A DNA stretch of 64,000 nt from AV40 sp963817335 (GTDB lineage Bacteria > Verrucomicrobiota > Verrucomicrobiia > Chthoniobacterales > UBA10450): NCBI GenBank assembly GCA_963817335.1, contig CAWFNX010000005.1, positions 1,722,350 through 1,786,349 on the forward strand, in the 5' to 3' direction. Position 1 is the stretch's first letter, and the number at the start of each line of letters is the position of its first letter. The notes under the pieces are model-generated. The model did no database searches and was not told the DNA's origin. It saw nothing but the letters and a program-made list of their open reading frames with translations. Of this stretch, positions 14,384 to 22,144 are shown in pieces. A program made the position numbers and the translations under genes.

Positions 14384-15193
14384 ATGAAACCAATCTCAAT
14401 AGCCAACTCACTGATTAAAGCGGCACTTTTCCTGCCGGTCGTGCTCGTTAGTCTGGCCTGCATTGATGTCGCTGCTCAGGTAGTAAGTCCGGTCGAACCG
14501 GCGAAAATCGAAGGGCACACCTATGCCGAATGGTCGGAAAGTTTTTGGCAGTGGACCTTCTCACTGCCGCTCGACCGCAATCCCGCTTATAACGACCAGG
14601 TTGATCCGAGCACCGGCCAACACGGCAAAGTCTGGTACCTAGCTAGCCCCGCAAATGATAACGGGCTAATTCGGACGGTCACGGTTCCAAAGGGCACACT
14701 GCTCTTCTTTCCGATGGAAACGGAGGTATACGACAATACCGACTGCGACGGGATGCAGAGAATTTCAGATGGGGCTTCTGTTGCCGATCTGAGAAGCCTT
14801 GTTCAAGCTTACATTGATGTCGTGCACGACGTGAGGATGGAGATCGACGGCTTCTCGGTACCCGGCCTTTCCGACGCCGCGAACAGTGATTATCGCGTGC
14901 AAACTCCATCGCCAAAAGGATTCAGTTACATGATCCCGGGTATGAACAGTGTTCTCTCTTCTCCTCAAGGAGAGGGAGGAGAGGGGCTGACTTGCTGGAC
15001 GAGCCCACACGGCGAGCCGATCCATGTGGACGGAAATATCTATCACGCCGTGGCAGACGGTATCTATATTATGGTGGGACCGTTAGCACCGGGAACCCAC
15101 ACAATTCACGCCCATTCTGAAGGCTTTTTTACCCCTCCCAACGGCGACCCTTTTGTTTCGGACGTCATCTTTCAGATCACCGTACGGCAGTAG
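14384..15193 (+). CDS. Secreted protein of unknown function
   Basis: 269 residues from ATG 14384, where a signal peptide begins (hydrophobic 10-31, ending VAAQ). The frame is open farther upstream, but that part overlaps leader copy B and is unlikely to be translated. The mature protein has W/F-rich motifs (YAEWSESFWQWTFSLPLDRN), a central Asp/Asn-rich stretch and a C-terminal beta-sandwich-like section ending in 'PGTHTIHAHSEGFF'. It resembles a family of exported bacterial proteins without known function. A purine/pyrimidine inverted repeat inside the gene (about 14955-14988) encodes SSPQGEGGEG and looks like a small insertion. Confidence 0.75.
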   Translation: MKPISIANSLIKAALFLPVVLVSLACIDVAAQVVSPVEPAKIEGHTYAEWSESFWQWTFSLPLDRNPAYNDQVDPSTGQHGKVWYLASPANDNGLIRTVTVPKGTLLFFPMETEVYDNTDCDGMQRISDGASVADLRSLVQAYIDVVHDVRMEIDGFSVPGLSDAANSDYRVQTPSPKGFSYMIPGMNSVLSSPQGEGGEGLTCWTSPHGEPIHVDGNIYHAVADGIYIMVGPLAPGTHTIHAHSEGFFTPPNGDPFVSDVIFQITVRQ

Positions 15194-15222
15194 CAGACTG
15201 AGCAACCGTGGTCTTGTTGTTG

Positions 15223-15579
15223 TCACGTTCCACCCGTGACCGTGTAACCTTCGGCTCTTAAATCGTCGGCCAGTTCCTTTTCCATTTGTGCCGCTGCTTC
15301 AAACGGCATTGGGTTTAAATGTTCGTACAACTCCGGCATCAATCGGGCGCCATATTTCCGCACAACCCAAGCTGATTTGTATCCGTTCTTGTGATTTTCA
15401 AATCGGTGCTCTACGGGAATGCCGGTCATCCCCACATAAACACAAGGTTTGAGTGGGTCACGTTTTGGATTGAGCCGGAGAATAGAAGGATGTCTGGCGA
15501 CCGCGTCATTGAGCAAGATCACGTACACGTTATGGTGAAACGTTTGTTCTTTCGGTTGCCGTTTGCGTCTCTGTTTCAA
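15223..15579 (-). CDS. GIY-YIG-like nuclease-fold protein
   Basis: About 118 residues. VYVILL (residues about 18-23) and CVYVGMTG (about 46-53) correspond to the two strands of the GIY-YIG core. They are followed by R in EHRFENH and by MEKELADDLR near the C-terminus. The spacing between the two strands is longer than the classic 10-11 residues. The proposed start is TTG 15579, which overlaps the upstream methyltransferase stop (TTGA), so the two genes are probably translationally coupled. Upstream in-frame codons fall within the methyltransferase gene and look like shadow sequence. Confidence 0.7.
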   Translation of the reverse strand: MKQRRKRQPKEQTFHHNVYVILLNDAVARHPSILRLNPKRDPLKPCVYVGMTGIPVEHRFENHKNGYKSAWVVRKYGARLMPELYEHLNPMPFEAAAQMEKELADDLRAEGYTVTGGT

Positions 15580-16304
15580 CGTGAACGGGCCGCCAAAATG
15601 TAAATTACCCAAGGCGCTATCGATGTTTCGCTGACCCACTCGAACGGCTCGCCTTCTCGCCCAAGGGCGGTGTGACGACCAACCAGATCGAGACCGGAGG
15701 CGGCGAAGAGATTCAAGTAGTCCTGCTCGAACCAGATAACATCCGTCACGGGGCGATTGTCTGAGACATCCTTCATCACGATTTGGACAGTGTCGCCGCT
15801 CTTGGCATCCCTGTTTTCTGGAAAGTCCTTTGTAGTAAATGATGCCCACTCGTGGGTGTAGATTTCTGGAGTCGAAGCGAGCAAAATAATTCGCCCCGTC
15901 TCCTTCAGAAGGCCTTTGAGCCCAAATAATAGATCGCACCGCTTTCCGACGCTCGGAATGTTGTCGAAGGCAAACGAAGAAAAGATGAGGTCGAATCGAT
16001 TGGGCTCGAAGGCACTAAAGTCGCCATCATTGACGAGGAGATACGTTCCCTGCGGATCAGTGTTTTGAGCCGCTTGAATCATGCTGCTCGATATGTCGAT
16101 ACCAACCGCATTGAAACCGAGTTTCTTTAAGAATCTGGTCGAACGGCCTGCACCGCACCCGAAATCGAGCGCTTCCTTCCCAACCACGTGCTCGGCAATG
16201 AGCACGGGCAAATCACGGTACGCTAGATAGTAAGTTCCCGGAAAATCGAGCGTCGCGTATGCTTCCGCTCTCGCTTTGTCGTCGTAGACATTGGAAAACG
16301 ACAT
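15576..16304 (-). CDS. Class I SAM-dependent methyltransferase
   Basis: 242 residues. The SAM-binding motif I is ALDFGCGAGRSTRFL (about residues 45-59), with acidic motif II VGIDIS (about 68-73) and motif IV-like FDLIFSSFAFDNI (about 104-116). The N-terminal YDD.A...A.L.FPGTY region is typical of small-molecule methyltransferases of the UbiE/Methyltransf_11 group. Substrate unknown. It is the first gene of a two-gene minus-strand unit with the GIY-YIG-like gene. A palindromic element (16367-16421) lies 62 nt upstream of its start. Confidence 0.88.
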   Translation of the reverse strand: MSFSNVYDDKARAEAYATLDFPGTYYLAYRDLPVLIAEHVVGKEALDFGCGAGRSTRFLKKLGFNAVGIDISSSMIQAAQNTDPQGTYLLVNDGDFSAFEPNRFDLIFSSFAFDNIPSVGKRCDLLFGLKGLLKETGRIILLASTPEIYTHEWASFTTKDFPENRDAKSGDTVQIVMKDVSDNRPVTDVIWFEQDYLNLFAASGLDLVGRHTALGREGEPFEWVSETSIAPWVIYILAARSR

Positions 16305-16366
16305 TAACTTCTTTACCCATTCGGGAAGGTCAGTTTACTCTGAAATCAGTTCTGGGGGGAACTAAA

Positions 16367-16421
16367 ACGCCGTCTCTCGAATTGACCCCCGCATGGCTTT
16401 CGGGAGGCGGCGTGATTTTTT
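16367..16421. other. GC-rich palindromic element, copy 1
   Basis: ACGCCGTCTCTC ... GGGAGGCGGCGT with a following T-rich stretch on the plus strand. It shares outer arms with 13431-13482. It could terminate plus-strand transcripts, but no plus-strand gene ends nearby, so a leader or shared structured element is as likely. Confidence 0.55.
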
Positions 16422-16502
16422 TAAGCTATTCCTGTTTCCCGTAGCCACAGGAGCCCTTTTTGCTTGCTTTTTGCTAGGCTGCTTGCCTAGCATCACGGCC
16501 TA

Positions 16503-16572
16503 ATCCGATAAGGCGAGCCGTTCCGGCGCAAGGTTGCAGCGGTTCATCCGCTGAAATGACTTCCCCCTTCGG
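16503..16572 (+). promoter_or_regulatory. Conserved 5' leader element, copy A
   Basis: ATCCGATAAGGCGAGCCGTT, CCGGCGCAAGGTTGCAGCGG, then GTTCATCCGCTGAAATGAC and CCCCTTCGG. It ends 18 nt before the start of the GDSL esterase gene. The stretch TGAAAGAAACCTACT after it recurs, slightly changed, just before the secreted-protein gene at 18131-18634. Confidence 0.65.
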
Positions 16573-16590
16573 TTTTGAAAGAAACCTACT

Positions 16591-17814
16591 ATGAACATCC
16601 AATTATTTCGCGTAATTCGACCAAGTAATGTGCGGAGCGCGAACCGCACGAAGTGCAAGGCGCTGATGTTGCTCACGGCCATCGCCGCCTTGGCTGCGAT
16701 ACCAATCTCGGTTGCGTTGTCCGCGCAGCAGTTCAAAGCGATCGATGCACCTGGAGCCACCGACTTTTCACAAATCAACATTTTTGTCCTTGGAGACTCC
16801 ACTTCTGATCCGGGCAATATGCCCTTTGAACCTTGCCCGTTGAATCACATTTCAAAAGTGAGGGATTATCCGAATATACCCATTTACCCTTTTTTTACGG
16901 GGGTCGGGGTTTTACAGATAAGATACACCCCTGATGGAGTGTCGGGTGATGGCGGTAATTTTGTGGCGGGTGTGGCCGATAAATTAGATATGAATTACCT
17001 TAAGGGATCCGAGGTAACGTCATTAACTAATTCGGTTGGAAATTTTGTAAACTTTAGTCTCTCCGGTGCTGATCAGGACCGTAATACCTATCTCAAGTTT
17101 GCAGCGGCGGGTGCCATCGACCTCGGAAGTTGTGCCACGCCGCCACCAAATGACCCACAGCTTGGTTCGTATATTTCCCAAGTCGCAAGACTCTCCCATT
17201 TGCTGGCTAATTCGCCTAAGGTCCCAAGAATCGGTCCCAATGATATCGTTTTCTACTACTCTATCGGTGGGAATGATATCTTATTAAGATACTATGACAT
17301 CGCGGCCTTCGGCGCAATTGGTGCAATAGGACCGACGAACCAGCAGTATGTCGCTGCGTTCACGCAAAACATTGATAATTTGTATTCGATGGGAATGCGT
17401 AAACTCATCTTGGGCTTACAGACAACCCCAAATGCCGCTTTCGATCCTATCTTACAATTGGCGGCGGCTGGAGATCCCTCACAATTAAACCTAATGGATA
17501 ATGCTTTGGCCGATATGCAGGCTGGCATCCTAGCCAATTTGGCGACAAGATGGCCTGGCCTTCAAATAGATATTCATCTATCCGGGGATTATTTAGCAGA
17601 TATACGGCAGGTGGCTAACTTTAGCCTTGGCACCTATCCAAATCTGTTAAGTCAATCAAGGCTAGGTTTTTGGCCGGTGACAGATGCCTTCCCCGATTCA
17701 AAGGGTAAGCATTTGCTCTACAGTGATGATAAGCATCTCACCAGCTTTGCGAACAAATTCCTGGCTCAAGATGTGGTTAAATGGTTTACAAATTTCACGA
17801 GGAAGATCCGGTAG
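16591..17814 (+). CDS. Exported GDSL/SGNH-family esterase or lipase
   Basis: 407 residues. A signal peptide lies after a basic N-terminus (hydrophobic about 26-45). Block I is FVLGDSTSDPGNM (nucleophile Ser at about residue 70). The oxyanion Asn is in IGGNDIL (about residue 230). The catalytic Asp/His pair is DDKHLT near residue 387. The overall length and 'GDS.SD.GN' pattern match the plant-type GDSL esterase group, which acts on ester bonds of lipids or acetylated polysaccharides. The product is presumably periplasmic or extracellular. Translation starts right after leader copy A. No sorting tail is present. Confidence 0.88.
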   Translation: MNIQLFRVIRPSNVRSANRTKCKALMLLTAIAALAAIPISVALSAQQFKAIDAPGATDFSQINIFVLGDSTSDPGNMPFEPCPLNHISKVRDYPNIPIYPFFTGVGVLQIRYTPDGVSGDGGNFVAGVADKLDMNYLKGSEVTSLTNSVGNFVNFSLSGADQDRNTYLKFAAAGAIDLGSCATPPPNDPQLGSYISQVARLSHLLANSPKVPRIGPNDIVFYYSIGGNDILLRYYDIAAFGAIGAIGPTNQQYVAAFTQNIDNLYSMGMRKLILGLQTTPNAAFDPILQLAAAGDPSQLNLMDNALADMQAGILANLATRWPGLQIDIHLSGDYLADIRQVANFSLGTYPNLLSQSRLGFWPVTDAFPDSKGKHLLYSDDKHLTSFANKFLAQDVVKWFTNFTRKIR

Positions 17815-17817
17815 CCG

Positions 17818-18000
17818 GACCGAGCGCTGCTGGCAAAGTGGTAAGCCCTTACCCTTGGCTCTTACCGCTTAGCTGCTTGTCTCTTGCCCGCTTCGCGCGT
17901 TAGGCGCGCGAGCGCAACGCTTCAATGCGTTTGCGCTGCGTGACGATGAGTCCGCCGAGCGCCAACGCCGCCGGAATCACGTGCTCGGCTCGGGAACGGC
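17818..18000. repeat. Duplicated segment, copy 1 (period-7 array plus PEP-CTERM tail)
   Basis: Shares CGAGCGCTGCTGGCAAAGTG, the GGTAAG/CTTGGCT/CTTGTCT period-7 words, and about 95 bases of PEP-CTERM coding tail with 18877-19095. It indicates that the 3' end of a PEP-CTERM gene was copied here. The 17815-18130 gap contains this, the tail remnant, and a CTCAAC-type array at 18054-18082. Confidence 0.75.
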
Positions 18001-18018
18001 CGTTGGAACGATTTCGCC
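17900..18018 (-). pseudogene. Frameshifted PEP-CTERM tail remnant
   Basis: The minus strand reads IVPTAVPEPST, then a stop. One base later the frame resumes as AALALGGLIVTQRKRIEALR and SRA stop, almost identical to the tail of the protein at 18992-21781. A single missing base between VPEPST and AALALGG breaks it. It is the leftover end of a deleted PEP-CTERM gene. Confidence 0.75.
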
Positions 18019-18130
18019 GCCGCCGCGCGCTGGCTTCGCTGTAGAGTTCGACGCCTCAACTGCTCAACAACTCAACGTCTAAACTAGCCTTCACCCAGCG
18101 CAACGATCAACAGACCGGATCAGCTCACGC

Positions 18131-18634
18131 TTAACGGCGCGAGCCCCCGTTCGAGATAGTCCCCTTTTCCCAGGGCAGAGAGAACGTTCCTGTGTTGAGG
18201 TCGATTTGTCCGCCGAGAATGAAGGTGCCAGTCGCCTTTGCAAAGCGTCCCGTACCGGCGGTTATAAAGGCGGGTTCGTTGTTGTCGAATACGCCCGGGA
18301 CATTCGTTGGGGTCAAGGTCCCGGTGAACGGGCCCGAGATAGTGTCGCCGTTAGCTGCTGTAAAAGCGAAGCTGCCGACGTAGGTCAGGTCACAGACATC
18401 GAGGACGAATTCTGCGGTTCCGGTGAAGCGTCCCAACTGCGTGGCGGTTCCGCCGTTGACGGCTTCAGCAAGCTGATGGCACGGGTCCAGAGGCGTAACC
18501 GAGATAACCGATCCCGATACGATACCTTTAAATGGCACCTGATCTCCGGCTAATGCCGAAGTGGTTAGTAAGATCATTGCAGCCGCCAGCAAACTGGCCG
18601 CAAGACAATGAAGGATGAATCGTTTCATTTTCAT
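18131..18634 (-). CDS. Secreted protein of unknown function, single beta-barrel-like domain
   Basis: About 167 residues from ATG 18634, which has an AAAGGA ribosome site 8-9 nt upstream; an in-frame start at 18652 is less well placed. The signal peptide ends near LTTSALAG. The mature domain has Gly/Thr-rich strands (GRFTGTAEF, VGSFAFTAANGDTISG) and the motif GTGRFAKATGTF, found in a family of small exported barrels resembling allene-oxide-cyclase-like folds. Two cysteines (in DPCHQ and DVCDL) could pair. The region just upstream ends with CTGAAAGAAACCCACT, as after leader copy A. Confidence 0.75.
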   Translation of the reverse strand: MKMKRFILHCLAASLLAAAMILLTTSALAGDQVPFKGIVSGSVISVTPLDPCHQLAEAVNGGTATQLGRFTGTAEFVLDVCDLTYVGSFAFTAANGDTISGPFTGTLTPTNVPGVFDNNEPAFITAGTGRFAKATGTFILGGQIDLNTGTFSLPWEKGTISNGGSRR

Positions 18635-18812
18635 AAATAAGGTTCCTTTCAAGTGGGTTTCTTTCAGTTCAAGATCGACCGCCTCGGTTCAGCACCAGAC
18701 GGGGCCGAACGGGGGTGTCGGATCATGTCCGCGATTGTTTGGATATGATGGGGTTAATAGCAAGTATAATTTTACCCAATTGACCCCGGACATCTCGTCC
18801 GCATCGATGGTG

Positions 18813-18851
18813 GCAGGCGTGTCGCCTGCTATTGATTAACTGTTAACCAAT
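18813..18851. other. Adjacent hairpin and dyad in the gap upstream of the secreted-protein gene
   Basis: GCAGGCG TGT CGCCTGC (18813-18829) is a perfect 7-bp hairpin without a T-run. Two bases later, ATTGATTAACTGTTAACCAAT (18831-18851) is a near-palindrome with TTAAC/GTTAA half sites, which could be an operator. Nothing else is recognised between 18653 and 18876. Confidence 0.4.
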
Positions 18852-18876
18852 AACGCCCGCAGCCGGCGTCGAATGC

Positions 18877-19095
18877 GGCGAGCGCTGCTGGCAAAGTGGT
18901 AAGCGGTAAGAGCGGAGCGGAATTCTTGGCTCTTGTCTCTTAGCCGTGAGCCTGTTGGCCCTTACCCCTTGGCTCTTGCCCGCTTCGCGCGTTAGGTGCG
19001 CGAGCGCAACGCCGTAATGCGTTTGCGCTGCGTGATGATGAGTCCGCCGAGCGCCAACGCCGCCGCGAAGTACGTTCCCGGTTCGGGAACGGCCG
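18877..19095. repeat. Duplicated segment, copy 2 (period-7 array plus PEP-CTERM tail)
   Basis: Mate of 17818-18000. It contains a longer period-7 run (GGTAAGC, GGTAAGA, GCGGAGC, then TTGGCTC, TTGTCTC and similar words, about 18891-18990) just past the stop codon of the PEP-CTERM gene. Confidence 0.75.
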
Positions 19096-21781
19096 TGACG
19101 TCAAGGAAGACAAAGCCGGCGGTACCGGTGTCGATCATATAACTGAAGCCGCTCGGTGCGGAAACAACGTCCAGAGTGTTGTCCGTAAGCGTGCCGGTAT
19201 AACTAAAGAGCTCATACTGTGAAGACGCGCCGAACCCTCCTGAATCGGTCACGGTGAGCTTGCCGTCCAGGGTTAGATTTCCTATGACAGCGACTAAGTC
19301 TGAACTCGTTCCGAGTTCGAACACCAGGCTGCTGGTATCATTTAGAGTGAGCGCGCCGGTGTTGAGTGTGCCTACGGATGCGCCCGGCGAAAGAATACCA
19401 CCGTTATTTATGAGCACCGTGCCGTTAACGGTGCCGGAGCCTCCAAGCGTGCCACCGCTGTTCACAGTGACAGCCGAAGCGGCAGCTGTCGACCCGTTTA
19501 CCAACAATGTGCCCGCGCTAACTGTCGTCGTGCCGGTGTAGGTGTTCGCCACGGTAAGTGCCAATGTACCGGCACCAAGCTTCGTAACACCGCTGCCTGC
19601 GGCGCTGCCGTCGCTGATAGCGCCCGATACTGTCAGATCCGTGGCGGCGGTCGCATCTGCCACAGTAAAATTGCGGTTGCCGTTCAGAGTGATCGCCCCC
19701 GCTCCGAACGTCGCGCCCGTCGAAGCTCCGTTGAACGTGACATCGCCATTGAGCGTTGTGTTACTAGATACAGTCACTCCGCTTCCCATGCTGAGTCCGC
19801 CAGTTCCGGTAGTAAGATTTTGAACCGTTATATTCCCGGTATTATCACTGATGGTTCCCGATCCGGCTACGATGAGCGTTCCCGTGGCGCCTGTTACTGC
19901 ATTAACGCCAGTTACTCCATTTATCGTGAGATTTGCGATGGTTTCTGTCCTACTGCCCACACTGAAAGCAGCGCCACTGCTGCTGCTTATTGTTACAGTT
20001 GAAGTATTAGCAATTTGCTCGTTCGCTGAGAGGGAAACGGTACCGGTTCCATCAACCGTCAGATTTCCTGCTATAGAAGTCGTGCCCGCCGCTTTGTTTA
20101 AGGCGAGGTTACCATTGCTGACTGTTGTGAGACCCGTATATGTGTTTGCACTCGTATCTCCCGCAGCCACCTCCGAACGTTAGAGTGCCGGTGCCCAGCT
20201 TAGTGAAAGTACTCGATGATGGACTTCCCGAAATTACTCCAGTGATGTTCGTGGTGCTATTGACCGTCAGGCTATGACTTCCGTCGAGGGTAAATGAGCT
20301 GCCGTTCAGATTTAAGGTGCCGGTATTTGTCGCGTCTCCCACCTGCGAATCCGCGTCCAGTGTGATTGGGTTCAGCAACGTGCGAGCGGTGCCACCATTT
20401 GAACTTACCTTGCCACCATTAAGAGAAACCGTACCGCCAAGACCAAGAGGGCCACTCGTTGCGGCCACGGAGCTACTACCAAGTTGTACACGTCCCTGAC
20501 GTAATCGTCGTATTCCCAGCGTATGTGCTCGCACCGTTAAAAATGTAAGTTCCAGTGCCCGCGCCGCCGTCATTGACGATGAAGCCAGGATTGTTCGCGG
20601 TGGCTGTCACGGTACCAACGGTTACTTTAGTCCCGGCTAAAGTAAGAGTCTCCCCTGCGCTAGTCGCGGTCAGTGCTCCAGAAATGTTCGTGTTCGCCGC
20701 ATTTCCGGTCAGCGTCCTGCTAGAGGCGCCGAGGGTGAGGCCGCCGCTTAGAGTGAGTCCACCTGTGCCAGTGCTTGTAAGATTTCCTCCCAGAGTAAAC
20801 GCCGACGTAGTAAAGCTGGTTGTGACAGTATTGACCGTGAGAATCCTGTCGCCCGTAGTGCTGCCGCCTCCGGTGAAAACGTTGGGGCCAGTCGAAAGTG
20901 AATCAAATGTAAAGTCACCGGTGACGCTCAAGACGTTCGCGAGCGTGCGGGTCGTTCCGCTGCTACTTTCATAGGTACCGCTGTTCAACTCCACTGTACC
21001 CGTGCCGAGGATTGCACCTGTGCCAGCGTTAACGATGGTTGGACCAGCGATCTTGGTGCCACCCCCGTAGGTATTAATGGCCCCCAATGAGATTGTTCCA
21101 GTACCAGTCAGATTCAATAAAGTGGTGGCACCGGAGATCACCGTAGTGGTGCTAGATAAGTCTAATGTTCCCCCGGCGGCCTGAAAGAACGTCGAAGTAG
21201 TGCCGGACGATGGCGCTAGAGCAATAGGCACGGTAAACTTGTTGGTACCTGAGGTGTTTTGATCGGCAATTGCGACGGCACTCGCATCACTGGTTTCGGC
21301 GCCGATGCTTGTCGCAAATCCCGTGAGCGTGAATGCCCCAGGACTCGTTCGTGTTATAGCGTATCCAGAGGAACCTGTTGTGGAAAAATTAAGCCCGGCG
21401 ATTGAGACTGCTGTCGTCAGGTTCGGCTGCCCGGACGAGAAGGCAGATGTGAACCACGCTACGTCGCCCGCCGCCGGAGGTGCACTGCCTGTGACGGCTG
21501 TCCAGTTGCCGGCCGTATTCCAAGTCAGTACCGCCGGCATTCTTCCAATCGCTTTCCCCATCGCTCTTTGGCGACGGCGTCGGGGTCGGAGTGGGCTTGG
21601 GTTTCGGTTTGGGTTTGGCGGATGTGCTGCCGCTGAGACTGCTGCTGCCGGCAAGCGATTGCGCGTGCATTGTCATCGCTGATGCGACGACAAGTAAGAA
21701 GGCTAACAAAAGTGACGAGTGACGAGTGACGAGTGACGAGTGCAGAAATCCCCAAGCCCCTTCGTTTTTATTAGTGTTCAT
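18992..21781 (-). pseudogene. Autotransporter-type beta-strand repeat protein with PEP-CTERM tail, broken by three +1 frameshifts
   Basis: Reassembled, it is about 930 residues: signal peptide (with the repeat peptide SSLVTRHSSLL), a KPKPKPTPTPTP linker, a passenger starting VLTWNTAGNW, many 'L.K.GTGTL...G.NTYTG.T.V..G' units (autotransporter-associated beta-strand repeats), and the tail VPEPGTYFAAALALGGLIIT plus QRKR. Such proteins are exported and processed by exosortase. The frame changes near 21528-21541 (extra G), 20483-20493 (extra T) and 20160-20174 (extra G); removing one base at each restores continuous homology. The three open parts are otherwise undamaged, so the lesion is recent, or the bases are sequencing errors. 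Confidence 0.8.
21711..21742. repeat. (AGTGACG)4 heptamer array inside the signal-peptide region
   Basis: Four perfect AGTGACG units plus AGTG. On the coding (minus) strand they give the peptide pattern HSSLVTRHSSL just before the hydrophobic core of the signal peptide of the 18992-21781 gene. Confidence 0.9.
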
Positions 21782-21793
21782 TGGTGGTTAAAG

Positions 21794-22040
21794 GTGAAAT
21801 TAGAAATTAGAAAACGGAGGAGTGGACGTGGGCAAGGGTGGCAAAAAAATACAGGATAAAAGTTATTAACAACTGGCGTCCCGGTGCCCCATCGCCGAAG
21901 AGCGATGAGATCAATCAAGTGCAAAAGAGTCAATGAAAAAACCGGACGAAACCTGACAAGTTATTCACATTCATTCACCACCGAGGACACAGAAACCGAA
22001 TTCTCACCACGAATGAACACGAATCGACACGAATTTTTTC
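21794..22040. repeat. Simple-repeat-rich gap (GAAATTA array; CACGAAT units)
   Basis: The 363-nt gap 21782-22144 holds GAAATTAGAAATTAGAAAA at 21794-21812. Farther on it has CACCGAGGACACAGAAACCG and three CACGAAT units about 10 bases apart (near 22009-22037). No gene or promoter is recognised. Confidence 0.6.
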
Positions 22041-22144
22041 GGAAAAGAGAGGTGAGATTATTGGAAATAAAATCACCCTGAGCGACGGCGTTCAGCTAAC
22101 TCAGGCAAGCCCGTAAACTTCGCAGGTGATCGGTGGCCAGGGGA

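Noticed and set aside
17899..18995. GTTAGG words at about 17899 and 18992 as attC boxes
   Set aside because: Both are the stop codon region of PEP-CTERM tails (the minus-strand TAA), so the match is coincidental.
19254..20974. Several plus-strand open frames opposite the beta-strand repeat protein
   Set aside because: They are Pro/Val/Ala-rich antisense shadows of the Gly/Thr-rich repeats and have no starts with ribosome sites.
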